Positions 43,641-51,917 of a DNA stretch of 64,000 nt are shown in pieces. The translations under genes were made by a program, and so were the position numbers. Numbering within the stretch: the first letter of the stretch is position 1; each line of letters opens with the position of its first letter. Source of the DNA: Paenibacillus solanacearum (GTDB lineage: Bacteria; Bacillota; Bacilli; Paenibacillales; NBRC-103111); NCBI RefSeq assembly GCF_910593845.1, contig NZ_CAJVAS010000016.1:1-64000 (forward strand). The letters are read 5' to 3'. The notes beneath the pieces were generated by a model that saw only the letters and a program-made list of their open reading frames with translations, did no database searches and was not told the DNA's origin.

Positions 43641-45473
43641 TTGTCCAAACAAACTAAAAGCAAACGGAATCTGTTTCAGCGGATGACCCTGCGCACCAAA
43701 ATCGTCATCCTGTTCGTACTGCTGATCGGCGTGCCGCTTAGTGTGCAAGGCATCATAACGTATATCGACTTTTCTTCCTCGGTGGAACGAAGAACGATCG
43801 ACTACACCGGCCAAATCGTGCGCCAGATGAGCCGGAGCCTCGATCAAATATTACGGGAGGAAATGCAGAAAATATCGCTCCTGCCGCTGTACCATACGGA
43901 CGTCATGAGCATATTGGAAAAGTACGTTGATTCGGCACCCGGCACCGCCGTCCCGTCGCCGGAAGAACGAAACAAAATGTTCCATTATATCGCCGGCTCT
44001 ACGTATTACCGCCCCGAAGTGCGCGGCATACAGCTGATCGCGGGCAACGGTTATATTTTTACCAATCGCGATCCGTATTTAATCCGCTCATTTATTCGGC
44101 CGGAACGCGAGGACTGGTACGCCGGCGTCGTGCAGGCGGGCGGAGCGTGGGTGATGATCCCCCAGCACCATCCCGACTATATGTCCGGCGAGGCGGCGAC
44201 CGAAGCCTACGTGTCCGCGGCCCGGTTAATTCGCGATCCAGGCTCGTCGCAAGTCGTCGGCATGATGGTGATCGACTTCGGCTTGGACATCTTCGGTCAA
44301 ATCTCGGCGAACGACCCGTTCGGCCACGTCGGCAATTTATTCGTGCTCGGGGAGCAGAACGAGCTGTTCTACGAACAAAACAACGACGGGCTGGAATCGG
44401 CGACGAAAGCATCCTTACTCAAATCCGTTGCGCCGAAAGAAGACGGAAGCAAACGATGGGAGATCGGGGGCAAGCCGTATTTGACCGTCTCGGACTATTC
44501 CTCCTATTCAGGCCTGAAGGTCGTCAGCCTCATTCCCGTTGCAGCGCTGCGCAAAGAAACGGAAGGGTTCCGGGCGTTCACCGCGATCACATTCACCCTA
44601 TGCCTGCTTGCCGCCAGCGGGCTGGCTGGATTTTTCTCGTTCCGGCTCAGCGAACCGCTGACCCGGCTTACGCAAAAAATGCAGCTCGTCGGAGAGGGCC
44701 AGTTCAAGCAGCAGGTGCCTGTGGATAGCGAGGACGAGATCGGCCGGCTCAGTCAAGGCTTCAACCAGATGACCGGCGAAATCGACCGGCTGGTGAACGA
44801 AGTATACGGCCTTCGGCTCAAAGAACAGGAAGCGCAGCTATCCGCCCTGCTCAGCCAAATGAATCCGCATTTCATCTACAATACGCTGGAATCGGTCAAC
44901 ATGATGGCGATCCGCAGTCAAATGTACGACATTTCCGACATGGTCTCGGCCTTGGGCTCGCTGCTCAGGCATTCGGTCGGGCCGTATGACCGTCTGGTGC
45001 CGCTGCAGGAGGAGCTTGATTCAGTCGCGGCTTATGTCCGCATTCAGCAGCTGCGGTACGGCGACCGTATCAAAGCGGTGATCCAGGCGGACGAAGAGCT
45101 ACGGCCGCTGCATGTTCCGCGGCTGATGCTCCAGCCTTTGGTGGAAAACGCAATCTACCATGGGCTCGACGAGCTGGAAGCCGGCGGGACGATCTGGATT
45201 TCGGCGGACCGGTTCCGTGACGAGCTGCTGATTACCGTGCGGGATAACGGCCGGGGGCTGTCGGAAGCGGACATCGAACGGCTGCGGCAGTCGATGGCAT
45301 CGGACGAACAAGAACCGTGGGAAGGACACGGTCTGGCGCTGCGCAACATTAACCGGCGCCTGATTCTGATGTACGGAGCCGATTACGGCCTGGACATGGA
45401 TGGAAGCCCTGGCGCGGGCGCCTCGTTTACGATCACGATACCTTTGCTCGAAAGGAAGGATACGCTTGTATAA
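43641..45473 (+). CDS. YesM-type sensor histidine kinase
   Basis: A 610-residue membrane kinase. Transmembrane segment 1 (about 20-42) is followed by a large extracellular dCACHE-like domain (to about 300), a second transmembrane segment, a HAMP linker (LTRLTQKMQLVGEGQFKQQVPV) and the LytS/YesM type His_kinase domain with phospho-acceptor His410 in QMNPHFIYN. The ATPase has VENAIYHG and RDNGRGL. TTG at 43641 follows AAGGTG. It is coupled to the next regulator gene by an 8-base overlap. Confidence 0.93.
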   Translation: MSKQTKSKRNLFQRMTLRTKIVILFVLLIGVPLSVQGIITYIDFSSSVERRTIDYTGQIVRQMSRSLDQILREEMQKISLLPLYHTDVMSILEKYVDSAPGTAVPSPEERNKMFHYIAGSTYYRPEVRGIQLIAGNGYIFTNRDPYLIRSFIRPEREDWYAGVVQAGGAWVMIPQHHPDYMSGEAATEAYVSAARLIRDPGSSQVVGMMVIDFGLDIFGQISANDPFGHVGNLFVLGEQNELFYEQNNDGLESATKASLLKSVAPKEDGSKRWEIGGKPYLTVSDYSSYSGLKVVSLIPVAALRKETEGFRAFTAITFTLCLLAASGLAGFFSFRLSEPLTRLTQKMQLVGEGQFKQQVPVDSEDEIGRLSQGFNQMTGEIDRLVNEVYGLRLKEQEAQLSALLSQMNPHFIYNTLESVNMMAIRSQMYDISDMVSALGSLLRHSVGPYDRLVPLQEELDSVAAYVRIQQLRYGDRIKAVIQADEELRPLHVPRLMLQPLVENAIYHGLDELEAGGTIWISADRFRDELLITVRDNGRGLSEADIERLRQSMASDEQEPWEGHGLALRNINRRLILMYGADYGLDMDGSPGAGASFTITIPLLERKDTLV

Positions 45474-46242
45474 AGTACTGCTGGTGGAGGATGAAGCCTT
45501 GATCCGCGAAGGTATCGCCAAAATGATCGAGCAGTGGACCGCCGACTTCGCCGTCGTGAAGGAAGCGGTTCACGGCAAAGAGGCGCTGGCCTACTTGAGC
45601 AGCGACATGCCCGACCTGGTCATCACCGATATTCGGATGCGCGAGATGAATGGACTTGACCTGATCCAAAAAATCCGCGAGCGGTACGCCGATCTGCCGA
45701 TCGCGATCATCAGCGGCTACGGCGACTTCGCTTACGCCCAGCAGGCGCTTCGCTGCGGCGTCGAGGATTATTTGCTGAAGCCGGTCAACCGCATGGCCTT
45801 CGTCTCGATGATGGACAAAATTCGCGACAAGCTGGATAAAAAGCACGGCCGCAGCCGCATAGCGGAAGAGCCGCCCACGGACAGCGGGGAGGACAGCCTC
45901 CCGGATGACACGCCCAAAGACCATCGCCTCGTGCGGAAAATAAAAGAATATATCGCCGCCAATATTGAGGGCGATTTAAGCTTACAGGCGATCGCCGATG
46001 TCGTCGACCTGCACCGCGTCTACTTAAGCCAGTTGTTCAAACAGGAAACGGGGCTCAATCTGTCTGATCACATAACAGAGGTGCGCATGGAACGGGCCAA
46101 ATATTTGCTGACCCATACCCAGCTCAAAATTTACGACGTCGCGCGGCTGTCCGGCTATCAAAGCCCGAAGCATTTTTCGCTCGTGTTCAAGCAGCACACG
46201 TCGAGCACGCCGGGCGCTTACCGGACGGAAACGAGCGGCTAG
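45466..46242 (+). CDS. YesN-type response regulator (AraC output)
   Basis: A 258-residue regulator with a receiver domain (phospho-acceptor Asp55 in LVITDIRM, Lys in LLKPVN) and a C-terminal AraC double helix-turn-helix (LQAIADVVDLHRVYLSQLFKQETG, VARLSGYQSPKHFSLVFKQ). TTG at 45466 lies inside the last codons of the kinase gene, with GGAAGGA upstream, so translation is coupled. It probably controls the divergent sugar-binding protein gene. Confidence 0.93.
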   Translation: MYKVLLVEDEALIREGIAKMIEQWTADFAVVKEAVHGKEALAYLSSDMPDLVITDIRMREMNGLDLIQKIRERYADLPIAIISGYGDFAYAQQALRCGVEDYLLKPVNRMAFVSMMDKIRDKLDKKHGRSRIAEEPPTDSGEDSLPDDTPKDHRLVRKIKEYIAANIEGDLSLQAIADVVDLHRVYLSQLFKQETGLNLSDHITEVRMERAKYLLTHTQLKIYDVARLSGYQSPKHFSLVFKQHTSSTPGAYRTETSG

Positions 46243-46307
46243 ACGAGGCCTCTCGCGGAGCGGGCTGCACCCGGATCACGTGCGCGGCACCATCGTTTGG
46301 CGATTGT

Positions 46308-46676
46308 TCACGGTGAAACGCCCGGCTTCTTCTGCTCCGAGGAATGGCTCATATATTCGATGTGCTTGAAACCCCATCCGCACATATCGTGCAGCACGGT
46401 GCTTAACGTGGTCCCGTGATCCGAGAGCGAGTATTCCACCTTCGGCGGAATTTCCTGATACACCTTGCGCACGATCAATCCGTCCTGCTCCAGCTCGCGC
46501 AGCTGGTTCGTCAGCATGCCCTGCGTCACGTTCGGCAGCAGTCTCCGCAGTTCCCCGAACCGCTTGGTCCCTTGATTCAGCAAAATAAATAAAATGAGCG
46601 GCTTCCACTTGCCTCCGATCACCTGCAGCGTCGTCAGTACGCCTTGCGGCACCCCTTGATCTTCATGCTCGTTCAT
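46308..46676 (-). CDS. HxlR family transcriptional regulator
   Basis: A 122-residue winged-helix protein: [55 protein letters not shown] is the HxlR domain. HxlR proteins often sense electrophiles or redox change and repress a divergent detoxification gene. No Cys lies near the N-terminus where YodB-type sensors carry one, but Cys is present further on (DMCGWGF). It is divergent from an NAD(P)H oxidoreductase gene. Confidence 0.92.
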   Translation of the reverse strand: MNEHEDQGVPQGVLTTLQVIGGKWKPLILFILLNQGTKRFGELRRLLPNVTQGMLTNQLRELEQDGLIVRKVYQEIPPKVEYSLSDHGTTLSTVLHDMCGWGFKHIEYMSHSSEQKKPGVSP

Positions 46677-46731
46677 CTCTTCAACTCCCGTTCCATACGT
46701 GCTAACCGTTCCTTTATGCGTTACTTTATCA

Positions 46732-46841
46732 AAGTATACGGATGTTTTACAGTACTATTCATTTTCATACTTAGTATGTTTTATCGTACCGATCGCTCCA
46801 TACCGCAGCGGCGCATCGTACGTTTCTCCGTACAAAGTATG
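46732..46841. promoter_or_regulatory. Probable HxlR operators
   Basis: A perfect palindrome CATACTTAGTATG (46766-46778) and related half-sites CGTAC-AAA-GTATG (46829-46841) and AAAGTATAC (46731-46739) are spread through the gap between the HxlR gene and its divergent oxidoreductase. They are likely binding sites. Confidence 0.5.
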
Positions 46842-46928
46842 AAAAAACGGCGTACTTTTCAAATGCGGCAATCTCAACAATAATGGGGGTGTGAACGACG
46901 ACACTGTACGATAGAGAGGAAGACGATA

Positions 46929-47471
46929 ATGAAAATCATGGTCATCGCTGCGCATCCGAACCTGAATGAATCCCGTGCCAACCAAGCTTTTGTCAAGAAG
47001 GCTGCGGCGCATACCGGCGTGGATGTCCGCGACCTGTATCAAGCGTATCCTGACTGGCAAATCGATGCGGCCCAAGAGCAGCGGCTTCTGCTTGAATATG
47101 ACCGGGTGGTATTCCAGTTTCCGTTCTATTGGTACAGCTGCCCGCCCTTGCTGAAAAAATGGTTCGACGACGTGTTGACGTACGGCTGGGCCTTCGGGCC
47201 CGGAGGCGATCACTTGAAGGGCAAGGAGTTTATCGTCGCGACGACGACCGGCGGCTCGGAGAACGGCTACCGCTCGGGCGGGTACAACGGCTTCACGATC
47301 AGCGAATTGATACGGCCGATTCAAAATACGATCGTCCGCTGCAACGGAACGTTCCTGCCGATCTTTGTTACGTATAACGCTAACGAGGCCCCGAACGACG
47401 AGTTGCACCAAGAGGCCAAGCGATACGCGGCGTATATTCAGCAGCCTTCGATGGTGCTGTCTGCGCATTAA
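46929..47471 (+). CDS. NAD(P)H-dependent oxidoreductase (YwrO/KefF type)
   Basis: A 180-residue flavodoxin-fold quinone reductase. FMN-binding and active-site segments are AAHPNLNESRANQAF, QFPFYWYSCPPLLKKWFDDVLTYGWAFGPGG and TTTGGSENGY. Family members reduce quinones by two electrons and so detoxify them. It follows GAGAGGAAG and is divergent from the HxlR regulator, the usual arrangement for quinone- or electrophile-induced genes. Confidence 0.92.
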   Translation: MKIMVIAAHPNLNESRANQAFVKKAAAHTGVDVRDLYQAYPDWQIDAAQEQRLLLEYDRVVFQFPFYWYSCPPLLKKWFDDVLTYGWAFGPGGDHLKGKEFIVATTTGGSENGYRSGGYNGFTISELIRPIQNTIVRCNGTFLPIFVTYNANEAPNDELHQEAKRYAAYIQQPSMVLSAH

Positions 47472-47610
47472 GATTTGGCTACCAGCGTAAAGAACCCCGC
47501 TCGCTCATTTCGGCAGTCGATGCTCTCGGCGGACATTAGGCGCTCAGGAAGGATTCCACTCCCCATTTGTCGTATTCAGTAATATCTGTAAAATTTGAGG
47601 AGGGAATGCA

Positions 47611-48711
47611 TTGAGCAAGCGGGTCATTTTGCTGGTCGGTACGAACAAAGGCGCTTTTCTGTATACATCGAATGAACAACGCAAGGAATGGAATCTGAAA
47701 GGTCCCTTCCTTCCGGGATGGGAAGTATACAGCCTGCTCGGGGATAGCCGCAGCGGCCACCGGTTGATGGCGGGCACGTCGCATGCCGCTTACGGCGCTA
47801 CGATTCGCATCAGCGATGATTTCGGTGAGACGTGGAGACAGATCGAGCACAGTCCGCAGTTTTCAACTGAAAGCGGTTTCTCCCTTGCCCGCATCTGGCA
47901 GCTTGTACCGGGTCATTCGTCCGAACCGGATACGGTGTTCGCCGGGACGGAGGAAGCGGGCTTGTTCATCAGCCGCGACCGGGGCGAGACATGGAACGAG
48001 CTGGACGCCTTAACCAAGCATCCGTCGCGGCCGGGATGGTTCGGCGGCGCAGGCGGTCTGTGCTTGCATACGATTCTGATCGACCCTGCGAACAAGCAGC
48101 GGATGTGGGTGGCCATGTCCGCCGTCGGCGTGTTCCGCACCGAAGACGGCGGCGCAACATGGGAGCCGTGCAACAACGGCCTTGCCCGCGTCCCGACGGG
48201 ACAGCCGTACCCGGAAGTCGGCTACTGCATTCACAAGATGGCAGCCGATCCGGACGATCCGAACACGCTGTACATGCAGGAGCATGGTGGCGTATTTCAA
48301 TCGGCGGACGGCGGCGACTCGTGGGTGGCGATCGAGGAAGGCTTGACGCTGCGCGGCGAGGACAAGCCGTTCGGCTTCCCGATTGTCGTCTCTTCCGGCG
48401 GGGACTTGTTCCTGCTGCCGCTGGAGAGCAGCGAGGTGCGCTCCACGCGCGGCGGCAGGCTGCTCGTATACGGCAAGCACCGCAGCGAGAGCGGCTGGGA
48501 ACCTATCGGTGACGTGCTGCCGGAGGAACAGCGCCATGTGAGCGTGCTGCGCGACGCAATGACGATCGACCGGCTAGACCCGTACGGCCTCTACTTCGGC
48601 ACCACCTCCGGCGAAGTCTTTTGCTCCACGGACCGCGGCCGTACCTGGGATAAGCTGCCCGGGCAGCTCTCCCGCATTTTATGCGTGAAGTCATGGATCG
48701 TGGAGGATTAA
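47611..48711 (+). CDS. Intracellular Asp-box (BNR) beta-propeller protein
   Basis: A 366-residue protein with at least five Asp-box motifs (S/T-X-D-X-G-X-T/S-W) at about residues 68-75, 121-128, 177-184, 231-238 and 339-346, as in sialidase/VPS10-type propellers. There is no signal peptide, so it stays in the cytosol, and sialidase catalytic residues are not evident. TTG at 47611 follows GAGGAGGG by 8 nt. It is coupled to a MoaD/ThiS-like gene 6 nt downstream, whose ribosome site lies in its last codons. The function is unknown. Confidence 0.88.
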   Translation: MSKRVILLVGTNKGAFLYTSNEQRKEWNLKGPFLPGWEVYSLLGDSRSGHRLMAGTSHAAYGATIRISDDFGETWRQIEHSPQFSTESGFSLARIWQLVPGHSSEPDTVFAGTEEAGLFISRDRGETWNELDALTKHPSRPGWFGGAGGLCLHTILIDPANKQRMWVAMSAVGVFRTEDGGATWEPCNNGLARVPTGQPYPEVGYCIHKMAADPDDPNTLYMQEHGGVFQSADGGDSWVAIEEGLTLRGEDKPFGFPIVVSSGGDLFLLPLESSEVRSTRGGRLLVYGKHRSESGWEPIGDVLPEEQRHVSVLRDAMTIDRLDPYGLYFGTTSGEVFCSTDRGRTWDKLPGQLSRILCVKSWIVED

Positions 48712-48717
48712 CATACG

Positions 48718-48993
48718 ATGAGACTGGAAGTCAGCGTGCCTTCGCTGCTGCGAGACTGTACGGGCGGGCAAGTGTCATTCCCGCTGGAGGCAGCCACGCT
48801 GCGGGAGGCGCTGGGTGCGCTTCTGGCAGCATACCCGCTGCTCCGGCGGCATCTATTCACGGAGCAGGGCCAACTGCGGAAGCATGTATTGATCTATTAT
48901 AACGAAGACAGCCTCGCCTGGCTCGACGACTGGAACATCCCGCTGCAGGAAGGCGACCGGCTGCAGGTGCTGCAGGCCGTATCCGGCGGGTAA
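48718..48993 (+). CDS. MoaD/ThiS family ubiquitin-like protein
   Basis: A 91-residue beta-grasp protein ending in the diagnostic Gly-Gly (QAVSGG), by which family members are adenylated and thiocarboxylated to carry sulfur or be joined to proteins. Strands and ATLREALGALLAAYPLLRRHLF match the fold. It follows the Asp-box propeller gene by 6 nt with GGAGG in the overlap. No MoeB/ThiF-type activating enzyme or molybdopterin gene is in the window. Confidence 0.9.
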   Translation: MRLEVSVPSLLRDCTGGQVSFPLEAATLREALGALLAAYPLLRRHLFTEQGQLRKHVLIYYNEDSLAWLDDWNIPLQEGDRLQVLQAVSGG

Positions 48994-49032
48994 TACCGCT
49001 CCGCTGGGCTGCTGCGGGCCAGCGGAAAGAAG

Positions 49033-49076
49033 AAGAGGGTAACCGGCTGCGCCGCCAGGCGCAGGGTTACCCTCTT
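49033..49076 (+). terminator. Terminator of the propeller-MoaD pair
   Basis: Stem AAGAGGGTAACC / GGTTACCCTCTT with an inner CTGCGCC/GGCGCAG pairing closes the two-gene unit. Confidence 0.9.
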
Positions 49077-49104
49077 GTCGTTGTATGCCAGCTCTCTTAT
49101 CCGA

Positions 49105-49203
49105 TTAGAGCTCCGTAAATAGTTGAATGAGGTAGTATGGCAGCATTCCGATCGAGATGAAGGCGAAGAAAAAACCTCTTACAAAAGCAGTTACATATTT
49201 CAT
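49105..49203 (-). CDS. Small membrane protein, 32 aa
   Basis: A 33-codon frame with a strong AAGGAGGAGG site about 8 nt before ATG 49203. The product begins MKYVTAFVRGFFFAF and has ISIGMLPYYLIQLFTEL at the end: one hydrophobic segment with a positive N-terminus, so a single-pass membrane miniprotein. I do not recognise the family. It stands alone between a terminator on the left and the convergent end of the CDF gene on the right. Confidence 0.65.
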   Translation of the reverse strand: MKYVTAFVRGFFFAFISIGMLPYYLIQLFTEL

Positions 49204-49303
49204 ATTGCTTGCCTCCTCCTTGCTAATTATGTCCAATCTGTGAACTTCCTACAGCATACTCCTCAATTATTACGAAAAGCTGAAAGGAACCTGAAAATTA
49301 CAT

Positions 49304-49357
49304 GAAAAAAATGAAAAGCCTTACATGCCGCATGCCTCTCGCTGCGGTGCAAGGCTT
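49304..49357 (-). terminator. Terminator of the CDF transporter gene
   Basis: Arms AAGCCTT / AAGGCTT with an inner TGCCGCA/TGCGG(t)GCA pairing are followed on the minus strand by TTTCATTTTTTT. Confidence 0.8.
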
Positions 49358-49407
49358 GTTGACGTATCCTTCTCAGCTTGGCGCCGAATACCGGGCTGAA
49401 GCGGTAT

Positions 49408-50298
49408 TTACCGCTGTTTTCTCGTTTCCGGCTCCACATACGGCTCGATATGCACGTGAACGTTAACGATCTCGTGCTTGTCGAGCATTCGTTTCTCGAT
49501 ATGATCGCTGATCTCGTGGCTTTGTTCGACGGACAGCTCTCTGCCTACTTCAACAACCACATCGAGCAGCACATGGCTGCCGTGGACGCGGGCACGAATA
49601 TCCTTAATACGCCGGACGCCCGGCGTTTCCTTCACCGTCTGGCGAAATTCCTTCAGACGCTTCTCGTCGAAGCCGTCGGTCAACGCGTGCGACGCCTCGC
49701 TGAATATATCCCATGCGGTCTTGCAAATGACGATACCGACCGCAAACGCCGCAGCCGCATCGAGAATCGGATAGCCGAAGCGCGATCCAATAATGCCGAC
49801 CGCTGCGCCGATACTGACGAGCGCGTCCGACCGATTGTCGTGCGCAGCCGCCATCAGCGACTGGCTGTTCACCCGCTTCGCCAAGTTGCGGTTGTACATG
49901 TACACGCCGTACATGACGACCGACGATCCGAGCGCAACCCATGCCGCCGCCATATTCGGCGCCGTATGCTCTCCGGACAGGAAGCTTTTCCCCGCCTGAA
50001 TAACGACCTGCAGCCCTGCGGCCGCCATAATGAACGAAGCAACCATCGAAGCGATCGTCTCAGCCCGCCTGTGGCCGTACGGATGGTCCGTATCGGGCGG
50101 CTTCCGCGAAATGCGCAGCCCGATCAATACAGCAACCGAAACGATAATATCCGTTGTATTGTTAACGCCGTCGGCGGTTAACGCCTCCGAGCCGGTCACA
50201 TAGCCCATGCTAATTTTGAACAAAGATAAGAGAATGTACGTGACAATGCTCAGCCAGGCGCCCTTCTCTCCTTCTTTTAAAGAACCGTACGTTTCCAC
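49408..50298 (-). CDS. Cation diffusion facilitator family transporter
   Basis: A 296-residue metal/proton antiporter. Six hydrophobic segments hold the metal-site pairs DGVNNTTD (segment II) and HDNRSDA (segment V), with HPYGHRRAE between; a C-terminal cytosolic domain follows (RIKDIRARVHGSHVLLDVVVEVG). Such proteins expel Zn2+, Mn2+, Fe2+ or Co2+; which one is not clear. GTG at 50298 follows GGAGG by 9 nt. Confidence 0.94.
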   Translation of the reverse strand: METYGSLKEGEKGAWLSIVTYILLSLFKISMGYVTGSEALTADGVNNTTDIIVSVAVLIGLRISRKPPDTDHPYGHRRAETIASMVASFIMAAAGLQVVIQAGKSFLSGEHTAPNMAAAWVALGSSVVMYGVYMYNRNLAKRVNSQSLMAAAHDNRSDALVSIGAAVGIIGSRFGYPILDAAAAFAVGIVICKTAWDIFSEASHALTDGFDEKRLKEFRQTVKETPGVRRIKDIRARVHGSHVLLDVVVEVGRELSVEQSHEISDHIEKRMLDKHEIVNVHVHIEPYVEPETRKQR

Positions 50299-50615
50299 AA
50301 TGTAATACCTCCGCCTATGACTTCATAGCTGGCCGATGACAAAGCAGCCGGCTTGCAGTCTTTTCCGCCGCCGGTCGCCTTGTTTCTTAAGCTCCAGAAT
50401 ATCGTATCAGACGAAATCCGTGTGGGTCTACAGAAACAGTGTTTTCCCTTCTTATAAAAATAGGACCGGTGCAACTTTGTTATATCCGGCAAATGTTGTA
50501 GGGCTTATCCAAAAAAGAAGCAGCGCTCCGCCGCAAGCTGCCGCTTCCCATGGAATGAAAGCCTCAGTCTTGCGGAAAACCGCTGCCTGTTCGATCGGCC
50601 AAGCCCTTCGCGCGT

Positions 50616-51038
50616 TTACAGATGTACGCCCGGATCAAAGCCGTTGTAATCGCTGCCCGAGGGGTCAAAGGGCGGGTTCGCATCGTTATAGGCGCCGCTC
50701 GATTTGTTGACGTACTCCGAAGAAGACAGGTCCGGCTCATCGGCATCCGGTTCCTCCCCGACCAAGTGCGCCGGAATCGGAATGAGATCCTCCTGATTGT
50801 AGGCCATCGCGTACGCCGATGTTTCGCCTGGAGAACCTTCGTATTCGACGATAAGCCCGCCGTACGCCTGAACGATTTCGAGCGCCGAGGTCAAATCATG
50901 CCGGTCCACGGTCACATGCAAGAGGGGCTGCGCTTCTTGACCGAGACTCGCCCGGTACCCTAGCTCGTCCAGCATATTCCGGGCCAGACGGGCCGACTCC
51001 GCCGTTTCGAATTGGAAAAATATTGGTGCGCTGCTCAT
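50616..51038 (-). CDS. Conserved hypothetical protein, 140 aa
   Basis: A 140-residue acidic soluble protein. The N-terminal 70 residues look like a small alpha/beta ferredoxin-like fold (IFFQFETAESARLARNMLDELGY, LLHVTVDRHDLTSALEIVQAYGG). The C-terminal half is disordered and rich in Ser, Asp, Pro and Gly, ending GFDPGVHL. No family is recognised. A weak hairpin with a T6 run on the minus strand follows near 50511-50548. Confidence 0.7.
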   Translation of the reverse strand: MSSAPIFFQFETAESARLARNMLDELGYRASLGQEAQPLLHVTVDRHDLTSALEIVQAYGGLIVEYEGSPGETSAYAMAYNQEDLIPIPAHLVGEEPDADEPDLSSSEYVNKSSGAYNDANPPFDPSGSDYNGFDPGVHL

Positions 51039-51234
51039 TGATCTATCCTTCCTGCCTGTGATAAATTTGAAGTATCAGCATTAGCATACCCACAAGGACA
51101 GGAAGCTTATTCCTTTCATGCGCCCGGCATCCTTCATCGTTCTGACATAGCGACTTCTCTTGCAGCATAGGATGGTAGCAGCATCAAGGATACTCCGTCC
51201 CGGAACCGACATTTTGTAAAATGAGGTGAGTTCT

Positions 51235-51579
51235 GTGTCCATGTTCCCGCCGGATCAGCCCGGCACCGCTTCGCAAGAGGATGTGCAGTCGAACAAATGG
51301 ATCGCCGCCGCCGCTTACATTTTATTTTTCCTTCCGCTGCTGGCGGCCAAAGAATCGCGCTTTGCCATGTATCACGGCAATCAAGGGCTTGTGCTGCTGC
51401 TGACTTCGATCGCAGCCAACGTAGTGCTCGGCCTGATCCCGCTGCTCGGACTGCTGCTCGTGCCCCTCGCCAATTTGGCGCTGCTCGTGCTCGCGATCAT
51501 CGGCATCATGAACGCCATCAACGGAACCATGAAGCCGCTTCCGCTGATCGGAAACGTTCGGATCATCAAAGTTCCATAA
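51235..51579 (+). CDS. DUF4870/Tic20-like small membrane protein
   Basis: A 114-residue protein with two to three hydrophobic segments (IAAAAYILFFLPLL, LVLLLTSIAANVVLGLIPLLGLLLVPLANLALLVLAIIGIMNAI) and the central FAMYHGNQGLVL motif similar to DUF4870/Tic20-like proteins, whose role is unknown. GTG at 51235 with AGGTG upstream is preferred; GTG 51226 and ATG 51241 are alternatives. Confidence 0.8.
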   Translation: MSMFPPDQPGTASQEDVQSNKWIAAAAYILFFLPLLAAKESRFAMYHGNQGLVLLLTSIAANVVLGLIPLLGLLLVPLANLALLVLAIIGIMNAINGTMKPLPLIGNVRIIKVP

Positions 51580-51589
51580 ACCGGCCGCA

Positions 51590-51760
51590 TCCTTACATAA
51601 TGGCCACTCTCGTCCGAGCGAACGCTTGAACGTTCGAACGCAGTACATATACCGCCCTCCGGAATGCCCTGCAAGGGGTGCTTCGCAGGCTGCGGTTTTT
51701 TTGTTTTCTTCATCAAAGTTTAATACATTTGCCGGTTGTGCAAGGAATTGAAATTTGTTA
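51590..51760. other. Intergenic region after the small membrane protein
   Basis: No gene is seen. A weak hairpin CCTGC / GCAGG followed six nt later by T7 (about 51668-51705) may terminate the preceding gene. The following promoter is annotated separately. Confidence 0.4.
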
Positions 51761-51763
51761 TTC

Positions 51764-51791
51764 TTGACAAAATGAATGGGATATGTAATAT
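51764..51791 (+). promoter_or_regulatory. Promoter of the aldolase-domain gene
   Basis: A consensus -35 TTGACA (51764-51769), a 16-nt spacer and TAATAT (51786-51791) imply a start near 51798 and a leader of about 120 nt before the ATG at 51918. Confidence 0.7.
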
Positions 51792-51917
51792 TTAGTAGTA
51801 CTAGTTCCACTTTACCGCTTAAAAGCTTAAAAGCCACGAAGCGCATCTGCTATGATCATTCATTTTGGAACCGAAGCCGGGTCCACCGACCACGGCTACA
51901 TGAGAGGAGTATTATTC

